From Halalkalicoccus subterraneus (GTDB lineage Archaea > Halobacteriota > Halobacteria > Halobacteriales > Halalkalicoccaceae), in NCBI RefSeq assembly GCF_003697815.1, contig NZ_RDQG01000024.1:1-64000 (forward strand): a stretch of DNA of 64,000 nt. Direction: 5' to 3'. Below the pieces are notes generated by a model, which was given only the letters and a program-made list of their open reading frames with translations, ran no database searches and was not told where the DNA came from. The position numbers and the translations under genes were made by a program. Below are positions 19,145-27,198 of the stretch, in pieces (within the stretch, counting starts at the first letter, position 1; each line of letters starts with the position of its first letter).

Positions 19145-19651
19145 GTGCAAATGGTCTATCGTGTGTTTCGTTCGGACGTTATCGCAGCCGGACTGCTGCT
19201 TGTACTGTCGGCGGCCGTCTTCGTCGTCAGTGCCGACTTCCCCGGTGGTCGCGGTGGCGATCCCGGGGCGGCCTTCTTCCCGCGCCTGATCACGGGGACG
19301 ATCGCAATCCTCGCGCTCGGCCTGCTCGTCAAGGATCTTACCGCCGAGGAGCGAGCGGCCCACGAGATCGATCCGGCCATCGTCCGCCGGCTCGTCATCG
19401 TCGTCGCGTTTCCGACGATCTACATTTTAGCCATGCCAATCGTCGGTTTTCCGCTGACAACGATCGCCTTCCTCGCTGGGCTCATGTGGTTCTCCGGTGC
19501 GCGGTCGATCCCGATGGTCCTTGGGAGTGCCGTCGGTGTCACGCTCGTCCTCTATTACCTCTTTGGAGCCCTCTTTCAGGTCCCGCTTCCAGAGGGTCTC
19601 ATTCCGATTGGAGACGTGCTACCGTTCGTAATTCATGCGGGGCTGATCTGA
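19145..19651 (+). CDS. tctB: tripartite tricarboxylate transporter small membrane subunit TctB
   Basis: This 168-residue protein has four TMs (VIAAGLLLVLSAAVFVVSA; the segment around IAILALGLLV; VIVVAFPTIYILAM; VLGSAVGVTLVLYYLFG) and the conserved GGDPGAAFFPRLI segment of the TctB family. The frame starts with GTG at 19145, two codons before an ATG at 19151; either may be used. It is four bases from the tctC stop and one base from the tctA start, so the three genes are a tight operon. TctB is the small, poorly conserved subunit that supports TctA. Confidence 0.9.
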   Translation: MQMVYRVFRSDVIAAGLLLVLSAAVFVVSADFPGGRGGDPGAAFFPRLITGTIAILALGLLVKDLTAEERAAHEIDPAIVRRLVIVVAFPTIYILAMPIVGFPLTTIAFLAGLMWFSGARSIPMVLGSAVGVTLVLYYLFGALFQVPLPEGLIPIGDVLPFVIHAGLI

Positions 19652-19652
19652 C

Positions 19653-21146
19653 GTGCCGTCCATCCTCGATTTCTTCGCTCAGGGTGCTACACTCGTCTTC
19701 GAACCGTTCGCGCTGGCGCTGATCGTCATCGGTGTGATAATCGGTCTTACCATGGGGTCGCTACCGGGTATGACGGCGACCATGACCGTCGCCGTCCTCG
19801 TTTCCTTCACCTTCAGTATGGAACCTGTCGAAGGGATGATGCTCTTGTTAGGAATCTACGGGGGTGCCCTGTATGCGGGATCGATCCCGGCGATTCTCAT
19901 CCGGACACCGGGCACGCCGAGTGCGGCCGCAACGGTGTTCGATGGCTTCCCACTGGCCCAACAAGGCAAGGCTGGGCGCGCGATTGGGATCGCGACCGTC
20001 GCCTCGTTTGTCGGCGGCGTCATCAGTGTGATTTTCCTTGCGGTGCTCGCCCCCCAGATCGCGAATGTCGCACTCGCGTTCCGATCTCCTGAAAACTTCG
20101 CGATCGCCGTCTTCGGGTTGACGATCATCGCCAGCATCAGCGGCGATTCCATCATCAAGGGGCTGATCTCGGGACTGCTGGGTATGTTTCTCGCGACCGT
20201 CGGGCTTGATCCGAACCTCGGCTTTCCCCGCTTTTCGTTCGGGGTCGACGCGCTCACTGCCGGTATCGAGTTCATTGCTGTGATGATTGGGCTGTTCGGG
20301 ATCGCTGAGGGTATCGCCCGGTATCGTGCGGGAATCGACACCGACAGTGTCAAACAGGACCTCTCGACGGTCCGGCCGACCCGTGAGGATTTAAAGAATA
20401 TTGGGAATGTCACCGTTGGTTCAGGCATCGTCGGCGCGTTCATCGGTGCTATCCCCGGTGCCGGCGGGGATATTGCCTCCTTCGTAACCTACAACGAGGC
20501 GAAACGGTGGTGTAGCAATGCGGTCCCCAAATTCGGAGAGGGTAATGTTCTGGGTGTTGCAGCCGCTGAATCGGGCAACAACGCTAGTACTGGCGGTGCA
20601 CTCATCCCGACGCTTACCTTAGGAATCCCCGGCGATTCGGTAACGGCGATTCTGATCGGCGCACTGCTCGTTCACGGCATTCGACCGGGCCCCGGACTCT
20701 TCGAGAGTGAACCTGGTTTGGTCTATGCGATTTTCATCGGCTTCTTTCTGGTCTACGTTCTGATCCTCATCTTCGGGCTCATCGGTGCGCGCTACTGGGC
20801 GCGATTGATTGATTTTCCTGCAATGTATCTCTGGCCCGTTATTTTTATCCTCTGTATTATCGGTTCGATAGCCTTGCGGGGTAACCTGCTCGACGCGTGG
20901 GTAATGCTCGGCGCCGGCGTGCTCGGGTACTTCATGCGCATGGATGATTATCCATTGGCGCCGATGGTATTGGGGCTCATCCTCGGACCGATCGCCGAGT
21001 CGAATCTCCGCCGGTCGCTGCAGGTCTCCGACGGGTCACTGGAAATCATCTACACCAGTCCGATCGCGATGGTAATTCTAATCTTCAGCTTAGTCTCGTT
21101 GTTCCTGCCCTTTATCCGCCATGGGATCCAGCAGTATCGGACCTAG
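19653..21146 (+). CDS. tctA: tripartite tricarboxylate transporter large membrane subunit TctA
   Basis: This 497-residue polytopic membrane protein has about 11-12 TMs. It shows the family signatures GLTMGSLPGMTATM (about residues 30-43), GSIPAILIRTPGTPSAAATVFDG (about 73-95) and the repeated IPGAGGDIASFVTYNEAKRW and LGIPGDSVTAILIGALLVHG blocks of the second half. The start is GTG at 19653, right after tctB. TctA forms the transport path, driven by the ion gradient. In halophiles Na+ coupling is expected, but that is inference. Confidence 0.95.
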   Translation: MPSILDFFAQGATLVFEPFALALIVIGVIIGLTMGSLPGMTATMTVAVLVSFTFSMEPVEGMMLLLGIYGGALYAGSIPAILIRTPGTPSAAATVFDGFPLAQQGKAGRAIGIATVASFVGGVISVIFLAVLAPQIANVALAFRSPENFAIAVFGLTIIASISGDSIIKGLISGLLGMFLATVGLDPNLGFPRFSFGVDALTAGIEFIAVMIGLFGIAEGIARYRAGIDTDSVKQDLSTVRPTREDLKNIGNVTVGSGIVGAFIGAIPGAGGDIASFVTYNEAKRWCSNAVPKFGEGNVLGVAAAESGNNASTGGALIPTLTLGIPGDSVTAILIGALLVHGIRPGPGLFESEPGLVYAIFIGFFLVYVLILIFGLIGARYWARLIDFPAMYLWPVIFILCIIGSIALRGNLLDAWVMLGAGVLGYFMRMDDYPLAPMVLGLILGPIAESNLRRSLQVSDGSLEIIYTSPIAMVILIFSLVSLFLPFIRHGIQQYRT

Positions 21147-21484
21147 AGGGGTCCTGCTTTACTGTCCGTCCTTCAAAGTCGCCGTCTATCCCTTCATTCG
21201 AATCGGTGGAGACGGCAGCGTCCATGATCATCATAGGATTGGCCGGTGGTGTCTTCGGAATGTCCCTCCGGAATGCATCAGCTTCTATGGCGTTCGGTTC
21301 AGACCATCCTTCGAAGCAGCTCAGTCCGAGTTAGATCCGGTCAAGATCATTGGTAAAACTGAACCGAAGATATTTCTTGTCAGCTTCTCAGACGGTATTT
21401 CCTACGGGTGGCGACCACACCGTACTTGAGAAAGGCCAAGGGTCCATACTCAAGTCGAGCGGCGCCGTTGGCACGGACGATCCA
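21147..21484. other. intergenic region, no gene recognised
   Basis: The gap lies between tctA and the enolase-superfamily gene. Open frames run through it, but composition and residue order do not look coding, and the downstream enzyme aligns with its family only from the ATG at 21485. It probably holds the promoter of that gene; no clear TATA box is placed at the leaderless distance. Confidence 0.4.
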
Positions 21485-22705
21485 ATGCGAGATTACTCCA
21501 ACCAAAAACAAACCCGTGCCTCAGAGCGCGACGTGGAGATCACCGGCCTCGAGACCTGTGTTATCGAGGGCAACTTCGACTGGAACATCGTCGAGATTCA
21601 CACTGACGCCGGCGTGACCGGCATCGGTGAGTCCTACCGCGGGGGTGCCATCGCAGAACTGATGCACTACATCGAGGACGTGCTGATCGGCGAGAATCCG
21701 CTCGATGTCGAGCGTCTCTTCCGATTGATGGTTCAGGAGCTCTCGGGCCACGGCGGGACCACCGGGAAGGCCGTGACGGCCGCCTCCGGAATCGAGATCG
21801 CCCTCTGGGATACGGCGGGCAAACTTCTCGGTGTCCCGGTCTACCAGCTACTGGGCGGGAAGTATCGCGACGCGGTCCGGATCTACTGTGACTGTCACGC
21901 CGGGGAAGCCTATTCGGTGGACCACGGGTCGACCGACTACAGTGACAGCGACGCATACGCCCCGGAAGCCTACGCTGAGACCGCCCGAAACGTCGTCAAG
22001 CAGGGATTCACGGCGCTCAAGTTCGACCTCGATACGCCGATCGACAACGATCCGGACCCGGTCAATGGTCGCCTCTCGAACGCCGCGATCCAGCATAAGG
22101 TCGACACCGTTGCAGCGATCCGGGAGGCGATCGGCAACGAGATCGATCTCGCCTTCGACTGTCACTGGGACTATAGCCTCGAGAGCGGCAAGCGACTTGC
22201 GCGCAAGCTCGAGCCGTACGATCTCATGTGGCTCGAGGACGTCCTCCCGCCGGAGAACATGCGCGCCCAACGCGAACTAGCGCGCTCGACCAGCGTGCCG
22301 CTTGCGACCGGCGAGAATCGATTCCGAGTCCACGAGTTCGCGGAGCTGATCCAGGAGTTCGGCGTCGATATCCTCACGCCCGATACGAGCACTTGCGGTG
22401 GGCTGGCCGAAACGAAGGCGATCGCCAACCGTGCCGAAGAACAGTATATCCCGATCTCCCCGCATAACGTCTGTAGTCCGATCGGGACGATGGCCAACGT
22501 CCATCTCGGTGCGGCCGTCCCGAACTTCGACGTCCTCGAGTATCATGCGCTCGACGTCGAATGGTGGGACGCTCTTCTGGTGCGCTCCGAACCGCTCATA
22601 GAGGACGGCTATATTGAGGTTCCTGAAGCTCCCGGTCTCGGTGTCGGATTAGACAAAGACGTTGCCGAACAGCACGCAACTGGCGAAGGGTCGATGTTCT
22701 CGTGA
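21485..22705 (+). CDS. mandelate racemase/muconate-lactonizing family enzyme (enolase superfamily)
   Basis: This is a 406-residue protein. The capping domain covers about residues 20-135 (DAGVTGIGESYRGG, SGIEIALWDTAGKLLGVPVYQLLGG). The TIM barrel follows with the ALKFD strand-2 base position, metal ligands in DLAFDCHWDY (Asp), LEDVLPPEN (Glu) and ATGENRF (Glu), and a His in ISPHNVCSP that serves as catalytic acid/base in the mandelate-racemase group. Members racemise or dehydrate sugar acids and related hydroxy acids by abstracting the proton alpha to a carboxylate. Coupled with tctCBA and a D-2-hydroxyacid dehydrogenase, this points to catabolism of an imported hydroxy or sugar acid. The ATG at 21485 matches family length. 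Confidence 0.9.
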   Translation: MRDYSNQKQTRASERDVEITGLETCVIEGNFDWNIVEIHTDAGVTGIGESYRGGAIAELMHYIEDVLIGENPLDVERLFRLMVQELSGHGGTTGKAVTAASGIEIALWDTAGKLLGVPVYQLLGGKYRDAVRIYCDCHAGEAYSVDHGSTDYSDSDAYAPEAYAETARNVVKQGFTALKFDLDTPIDNDPDPVNGRLSNAAIQHKVDTVAAIREAIGNEIDLAFDCHWDYSLESGKRLARKLEPYDLMWLEDVLPPENMRAQRELARSTSVPLATGENRFRVHEFAELIQEFGVDILTPDTSTCGGLAETKAIANRAEEQYIPISPHNVCSPIGTMANVHLGAAVPNFDVLEYHALDVEWWDALLVRSEPLIEDGYIEVPEAPGLGVGLDKDVAEQHATGEGSMFS

Positions 22706-22811
22706 GACCGGAGTAGCCATTACTTTCTAATCAGGCGTCTCGAGGATCATCTACAAACGCGGGTAGACGAGTTGGACCGTGTACAGACACCACGATTCCG
22801 CGGTGGGGCCG

Positions 22812-23072
22812 CTACTCGGTCCAGAATGCTTCGATCTGTTCGTCGAGACGAGTGAGGACGGCGGCAAGTACGTCCCGCCACTCGTCTGGATAGTTCTCAT
22901 CCTCGCCTGGCGTCGGTGCATCCGGAGGTGGATGGAAGTGCTCGCGGGTGTTGTGATCGTTGAGGTGGCGATCCCAGCGACACTCCCACGAATTTCCCGT
23001 CCGGTATTGCTCGGCGTACTGGACGCTGAAGTCGTCGGTCTCGAACCACCGGATCTGGTCAGAAGCGAATGA
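22812..23072 (-). pseudogene. N-terminally truncated TumE-like toxin
   Basis: The readable part begins near DQIRWFETDDFSVQYAE and contains WDRHLNDHNTREHFHPPPDA, then a helix (DVLAAVLTRLDEQIEAF). It aligns by eye with the toxin at 28891-29340 (FDRHPNTHSPDRHFHSPPDA), but the roughly 60 N-terminal residues of that protein are absent. No ATG or GTG precedes the conserved part. The frame runs into the 3' end of the gene at 23059-23583 instead. It is best read as a toxin gene that lost its 5' end when it was joined to that gene; a fused or coupled product cannot be excluded. Confidence 0.55.
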
Positions 23073-23583
23073 TGTCCGGTTTATCTTGTTTAAAGTTCCC
23101 CGGATAGCCTCCGCCACGTTCACCAAGGAATACGATGGCGTCGAGGTCGCCTCTGGTAAAGCGGGCTTCGTACGACCAGAAGAACCTGTCCTCAATGTCA
23201 TCATCCGACCCGTGGAACTCGAAGGAACCGTGCATATTGTGATCGAGCCAGAACTCATCCGCAACTGTCTGGCCGTCCGGCGTGCCGATTCCGAGTCCCC
23301 GGCTTAGAAGCTCTTTGGGGTCAGCGTCCTCGCGGAACGAGACGTAGTCATCCCACGAGTCGAAGCCATGTTCTTCGGCTTCGGCCTGTTTCTCGTCACC
23401 GGTCTTTTCCCGCATATCTCGTTCCTTTCGAAGGAGCCGTCCCGATCCCGTCAGTTTGTACGTTCGCAGGTAGGGATGTCCGATTTCCTTTGTCTGCCAG
23501 TCGATTTCGGTCGGGTGTCGATCCCGCGGGAATTTCGGCAGTTCAACCTCGTCCTCCACGACCAGCGTATCGTATACCCCCAT
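23059..23583 (-). CDS. uncharacterised haloarchaeal protein
   Basis: This 174-residue protein has a beta-rich beginning (MGVYDTLVVEDEVELPKFP), then IDWQTKEIGHPYLRTYKLTGSGRL and a charged helical middle (KERDMREKTGDEKQAEAEEHG). It has a C-terminal WLDHNMHGSFEFHGSD and FFWSYEARFTRGDLDAIVFL. The protein resembles small haloarchaeal proteins of unknown function near toxin-antitoxin loci. I do not recognise a catalytic motif. It overlaps the truncated toxin on its 3' side. Immediately upstream lie origin-like repeats. Confidence 0.6.
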   Translation of the reverse strand: MGVYDTLVVEDEVELPKFPRDRHPTEIDWQTKEIGHPYLRTYKLTGSGRLLRKERDMREKTGDEKQAEAEEHGFDSWDDYVSFREDADPKELLSRGLGIGTPDGQTVADEFWLDHNMHGSFEFHGSDDDIEDRFFWSYEARFTRGDLDAIVFLGERGGGYPGNFKQDKPDIIRF

Positions 23584-23687
23584 TATGGTCGTTATACCAT
23601 TTCCTTGTACATATACACCAGCCAGCGGTCGCTCAACTTGAAGCAGCTCCGAACGCGCGTTTCAGCTGAATCAGAGCTTTGCCGACC

Positions 23688-23707
23688 CACCCCTCGTACC
23701 GAGTGAG
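23688..23707 (+). repeat. origin-recognition-box-like repeat, copy 1
   Basis: The core ACCCCTCGTACCGAGTGAG, with a C before it, resembles haloarchaeal origin boxes, which pair a CCCC/GGGG end with a CGT-CC-AGTG core. It has an exact reverse complement at 24148-24167 and a near copy at 23747-23766. It brackets the orc1/cdc6 relic. Confidence 0.6.
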
Positions 23708-23746
23708 CGTGACGATTGGAAACCACGATTCAGTGCTACCGGAAGA

Positions 23747-23766
23747 CACCCCTCATACCGAATGAG
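23747..23766 (+). repeat. origin-recognition-box-like repeat, copy 2
   Basis: ACCCCTCATACCGAATGAG differs from copy 1 at two symmetric positions, so the inner palindromic character (CTCAT/ATGAG) is kept. It has the same orientation as copy 1, with the two starting 59 bases apart. Confidence 0.6.
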
Positions 23767-23850
23767 GCGAATCCCACCGATCCGATTCGCGTCGTCTCAT
23801 ATCGGATAGACGAGTGAAACGTTATGGGGAGCGAGGATTGTTACGGATGA

Positions 23851-24081
23851 GCTCGTGGCGTTGTCTCTCCGGATGTCTATGATCTGTATGAGCGGATAAC
23901 TGCAACCGAGCAGATGGAGCCGTTATCGTATGATCGTGTGTCTCGCCTCCTCAAAGAACAGTCGTTTCTCGAGATCACGGAAAGCGAGCACACAGGCGGT
24001 GGCCCAGGCGAGGGGAGCTATCTCGAACACAAACTGATTCGAGATCCGGAGATAGTTCTTGATGCGCTGAACGACGGCTGA
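23851..24081 (+). pseudogene. C-terminal winged-helix fragment of an Orc1/Cdc6
   Basis: This 76-residue open frame has no start and follows directly on a TGA. It reads VYDLYERITATEQMEPLSYDRVSRLLKE... and ends EHKLIRDPEIVLDALNDG. The motif order (Y-x-LYE, PLS-R-VS-LL-E, ITES, G-G-GEGSYLEH, DPEIVLDAL) is that of the origin-binding winged helix at the end of Orc1/Cdc6 proteins. The AAA+ part is gone. It is not a fragment of the intact initiator at 2349-3545, which has a different ending. With the three flanking repeats it marks a dead replication origin. Confidence 0.75.
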
Positions 24082-24147
24082 GGTCTGTCTTGTGTTGGCG
24101 GTACGATTTCTCGTTGTCGTATGAGACGCTCCCCTCAATATCTCTGC

Positions 24148-24167
24148 CTCACTCGGTACGAGGGGTG
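24148..24167 (-). repeat. origin-recognition-box-like repeat, copy 3 (inverted)
   Basis: This is an exact 20-base reverse complement of copy 1, placed on the other side of the orc1/cdc6 relic. Inverted boxes flanking an AT-rich unwinding element next to an initiator gene are the normal layout of archaeal origins. Confidence 0.6.
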
Positions 24168-24242
24168 TGGATGGTGAGTGGACTCTCGAAAGTGACGAAT
24201 ATCCAGACTACCGTGGATGCTACTGGTATACGTGAGAAGAAT

Positions 24243-24461
24243 CTACTTACTCGATTCGAGGAGCCGCTCGGGATCGGCTCCGTGCTCTCGAAGCGCGTCC
24301 AGACAGGATTCGAGGACAGCCATCGAAACCCCATTATCGAAACGAACAGCACTTCGTCGGGGCTCGGGCCACTCACGATGATCGATCTGGACGTACGGGT
24401 GGCCAAAGGGTGGGTGTGAACCCCTCCATCCTGCCCAACCGTGCAGGAACAGCCCCTCCAT
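24243..24461 (-). CDS. possible small protein or gene remnant
   Basis: This 72-residue frame has a convincing haloarchaeal C-terminal half (VQIDHREWPEPRRSAVRFD, then MAVLESCLDALREHGADPERLLESSK), with GC-rich third codon positions in that part. The N-terminal 20 residues look non-coding. It may be the tail of a gene whose front was lost when the neighbouring origin region was rearranged. No family is recognised, and the opposite strand also has an open frame, so this call is weak. Confidence 0.3.
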   Translation of the reverse strand: MEGLFLHGWAGWRGSHPPFGHPYVQIDHREWPEPRRSAVRFDNGVSMAVLESCLDALREHGADPERLLESSK

Positions 24462-24568
24462 ATTGATCGCAGTCGTCGTTCTCATACAGAGAGTACACAC
24501 CTACTACCTACAAAGCGTGGTACCATACAGAGCATACATTTAATTGACAGCGTAGCAAAAGTACGTAT

Positions 24569-24919
24569 ATGTCGATCGATATCGATCAGTTTGACGAACG
24601 CTCTTCGGAGGAGTTAGCGGAGCTCAGCAATCCGGAGCACGCCCTTCGGTTCCTCTATGAGAACCGCGATCGAGCATGGAAGGCAAAGGAGATCGCCCGT
24701 CGGACGCCCGTCCCCGAAAACTCGATCCATCCGGTCCTCTCGCGACTCGAGAAGCAGGAGCTCGTCCGACATAAGGCTCCGTATTGGGCACTTACCACTG
24801 ATCTGGATCGACTTCGCCAGGCCTACGATCACCATCGGGTGACGCGCCTGTTCGATGATTGCTATGGGGACGAGGATCGAGACGAGTGGATCGAGGCGAG
24901 CGAACAGGCTGAGGAATGA
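24569..24919 (+). CDS. MarR-like winged-helix antitoxin/regulator, orphan
   Basis: This 116-residue protein has an acidic leader (MSIDIDQFDERSSEELAEL), then a winged helix over about residues 22-80 (HALRFLYENRDRAWKAKEIARRTPVPENSIHPVLSRLEKQELVRH), and ends in FDDCYGDEDRDEWIEAS. It is the same architecture as the protein at 27195-27515, whose partner is a MazF-like toxin. Here the downstream partner is missing and the AbiE pair follows instead, so it is an orphan antitoxin or a stand-alone repressor. An AT-rich CATTTAAT about 30 bases before the ATG suggests a leaderless promoter. A fragment of a similar gene is found at 5895-5936. Confidence 0.8.
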   Translation: MSIDIDQFDERSSEELAELSNPEHALRFLYENRDRAWKAKEIARRTPVPENSIHPVLSRLEKQELVRHKAPYWALTTDLDRLRQAYDHHRVTRLFDDCYGDEDRDEWIEASEQAEE

Positions 24920-24993
24920 TTTTCCCGTGGAACGATCGTTTACGGGACGGATCCGTTCACCAAACTAGCTCTCAACAAACACCTTTACCACTG

Positions 24994-25002
24994 CTTAATT
25001 TA
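24994..25002 (+). promoter_or_regulatory. TATA box for the abiE operon
   Basis: CTTAATTTA is centred 28 bases before the ATG of the AbiEi-type gene, the spacing expected for a leaderless haloarchaeal transcript. Confidence 0.55.
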
Positions 25003-25025
25003 GAGTCTATGTACGCTGAGCGGCT

Positions 25026-25859
25026 ATGGAATCAACAAACGACACAGAAACTCAACGAAAGAGCCTATCGACGCGCGAGTCACAGGCATTGTCACGGCTC
25101 GCAAGCGAGAACCGGCAGGTCATTACTAGTAGTGATCTCGTGGATGCACTTGACATCCCACGGAAATCGGCGAAGGACATGGCGTATGCGCTCAAGGAGA
25201 AAGGCTGGCTTGAGCGTATCGCGCACGGGAAGTATCTCATCCTGCCGCTCGCTGCAGGCGAGAACTCTGTGTATACCGAGCACGAGTTCGTGATCGCGTC
25301 CGCCCTCGTGGAGCCGATGTACGTTGGGTACTGGAGCGCGCTGAATCACCACGGGCTGACGGAGCAGTTGTCCCGGACGGTGTACATCGTGACGACAGAG
25401 CGCGCTCAAGAGCGTGAAATTCACGGGGTCACGTATCGTCCAGTGTCGGTCACTGCACAGAAGTTCTTCGGCTATCAACCGACTGCGGTCGGATCGAACC
25501 AGGTGAACATTTCGAGTATCGAAAAAACGCTGGTCGATTGCGCCGACCATCCGGAATTCTGTGGTGGTATCGGTGAACTCGCAACGGCGATGCAGAACGC
25601 GGTCGAAACGCGATGTTCGTGGGAACGAGTCGTCGAGTATCTGCAGCGAGTTGGGAACGGTGCCGCAACGAAACGACTCGTCTACCTCGCTGACCAGTTG
25701 GACATCGACCTTCCGGAGTACGACGAACTCGTCGAGAACTTCACGACTGGATACCCGCTGCTCGACCCGACGAGAGAAGCGACGGGTACCCGCGACAGTA
25801 AGTACCAACTGCGCCTGAACGCGACTCCCGAATCGTTTCTCCCGGATGAGTTTGCATGA
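25026..25859 (+). CDS. abiEi: AbiEi-type antitoxin (type IV toxin-antitoxin)
   Basis: This 277-residue protein has an N-terminal winged helix (SRLASENRQVITSSDLVDALDIPRKSAKDMAYALKEKGWLERI, about residues 22-65) and a helical/beta C-terminal domain. That domain contains the AbiEi pattern ALVEPMYVGYWSALNHHGLTEQ, VYIVTTERAQEREIHGVTYRPV and SSIEKTLVDCADHPEFCGG. AbiEi represses the operon through its winged helix and counteracts the AbiEii nucleotidyltransferase without stable binding. It overlaps the toxin gene by four bases (ATGA). AbiE systems act in abortive phage defence and plasmid stabilisation in bacteria. An archaeal target is not known to me. Confidence 0.9.
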   Translation: MESTNDTETQRKSLSTRESQALSRLASENRQVITSSDLVDALDIPRKSAKDMAYALKEKGWLERIAHGKYLILPLAAGENSVYTEHEFVIASALVEPMYVGYWSALNHHGLTEQLSRTVYIVTTERAQEREIHGVTYRPVSVTAQKFFGYQPTAVGSNQVNISSIEKTLVDCADHPEFCGGIGELATAMQNAVETRCSWERVVEYLQRVGNGAATKRLVYLADQLDIDLPEYDELVENFTTGYPLLDPTREATGTRDSKYQLRLNATPESFLPDEFA

Positions 25860-26662
25860 TTTCCGATGCACAACTCCGGCGGCTGGCCAGAGAACTAGCG
25901 GTCCGCCTCGGCTACGCAGAGAAGAACTACGTCAATTCGTGGATCCTGTGGGCGATCTACACGAATCCCTACGGCGACAACCTACTGTTCAAGGGCGGAA
26001 CCGCTCTCAGCAAGTTGTACTTCCCGGAGATGTGGCGCTACTCGGAAGATCTTGATTTCGGTGTTGAGGGAGCGTATCACGGGACTGAGGCGGAGTTGCA
26101 AGACGCACTGGAAGACGCGACTAGAGCCTCCGGCATCGACTTCGAGGTGACCAAACACCGCGAACTGCAGAAAGAAGCGTATCCGACGCACTACGTCGAT
26201 ATCGATATCCAGTACACCGCCATTCTCGGTCACAAGAACACGACGAGTCTGGACGTCATGATCGACGAATACGTTGCGTTCACCTCGGTAAACCATCGCC
26301 ACAGCTACGAGGACGTCCCCGAATTCGAGTTGACCGCATACAGCCTGGAAGAAATCTTCGCAGAGAAGTTGCGAGCGCTCTACCAGCGGTCACAGGCTCG
26401 TGACTACTACGACCTCTATCGGATGATTACCGAGGCTGACATCGACGACTCGGGTATTCTCCCGGCATTCACGCGGAAGTGTGAACACGACGGGCTGGAC
26501 GTCGATCTTCGCGACGGGCTTCCCGAAGAGAAATGGGATGAGATCCGTGACGGCTGGAAGAATACGCTTCCCGATTTGGTTGCAGAACTCCCCGAGTTCG
26601 GTCCCGTCTATGAAGCACTCGAAGACTACATCGATTCGCTGGTAGACGAACAGCAACGCTAG
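25856..26662 (+). CDS. abiEii: AbiEii nucleotidyltransferase toxin
   Basis: This 268-residue DNA-polymerase-beta-like nucleotidyltransferase carries motif I FKGGTALSKLYF and the metal-binding SEDLDFGV (about residues 42-67). Motif III is DVMIDEY. Motif IV is EEIFAEKLRALYQRSQARDYYDLYRM (about 163-188), the characteristic [DE]-x-K / RDxYDL block of the AbiEii/AbiGii family. All catalytic acidic residues are present. The family's toxins add nucleotides to tRNA acceptor ends (shown for MenT/AbiEii relatives), stopping translation until the antitoxin acts. The pair is intact, unlike many toxins around it. Confidence 0.92.
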   Translation: MISDAQLRRLARELAVRLGYAEKNYVNSWILWAIYTNPYGDNLLFKGGTALSKLYFPEMWRYSEDLDFGVEGAYHGTEAELQDALEDATRASGIDFEVTKHRELQKEAYPTHYVDIDIQYTAILGHKNTTSLDVMIDEYVAFTSVNHRHSYEDVPEFELTAYSLEEIFAEKLRALYQRSQARDYYDLYRMITEADIDDSGILPAFTRKCEHDGLDVDLRDGLPEEKWDEIRDGWKNTLPDLVAELPEFGPVYEALEDYIDSLVDEQQR

Positions 26663-26863
26663 TCCTAGTGGTGGGCGCCGGTACGACCGAATTCCCGAGC
26701 GTGTTCGCTCTCACTTACATCGTAGCGTTCTTCTATGCTATCGGAACGCCCAGTGACGTCGTGTGTATCCGTTGGTACCAGCCAGCGGACACTCCTCTTG
26801 AAGCGTGAATACGTCGCAGAGGAACGGACTACTGAAGATAGAGACTACGAGGAAACAGCGCTC

Positions 26864-27198
26864 TTAGCCGACGCCAAGATATCCCGCAGATTGGGTAGCG
26901 ATCGTTTCTGTCGTCGTCTCGGCGAGATGTCCCTCTTCGCGCTCCATGTCGGCATGCCGAATCGTGACGACTGTCCACGGATTCACGTAGCTCTCTCTCG
27001 GTAGACCACCTGAGACGAAGTCATCGTCAGTGAGCGAAATAGCAACTGCCCGTCGTGTCGTCGTAACCGCCGCGTAGAGCGCTTCCTCGTCGTGGAACGG
27101 GTGGGTACGATCACTCAGGCAAACGTACGGCCGGTAGTCGTGGTCCGCGAGAAGATCGGGGCCTTTTACGACTGCGCCGCGCTCGTAGTATCCGTCAT
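26864..27198 (-). pseudogene. MazF/PemK-like toxin with a frameshift at its third codon
   Basis: The conserved body reads YYERGAVVKGPDLL, then YRPYVCLSDRTHPF and AVAISLTDDDF, and ends near GYLGVG, the plan of a PemK/MazF-fold endoribonuclease. The only sensible start is the ATG at 27198, which overlaps the antitoxin stop as ATGA. From that ATG the frame is ATG-ACG-GA and then jumps: one base is missing before the TAC-TAC-GAG codons, and the ATG frame meets TAA after ten codons. The toxin is therefore probably not made, unless translation starts elsewhere or shifts frame. Its antitoxin at 27195-27515 looks intact. Confidence 0.65.

Noticed and set aside
24090-24419. 109-codon plus-strand frame overlapping the origin-like repeat
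   Set aside because: The sequence lacks haloarchaeal composition and runs across the inverted repeat. The minus strand has a more protein-like frame over part of it.
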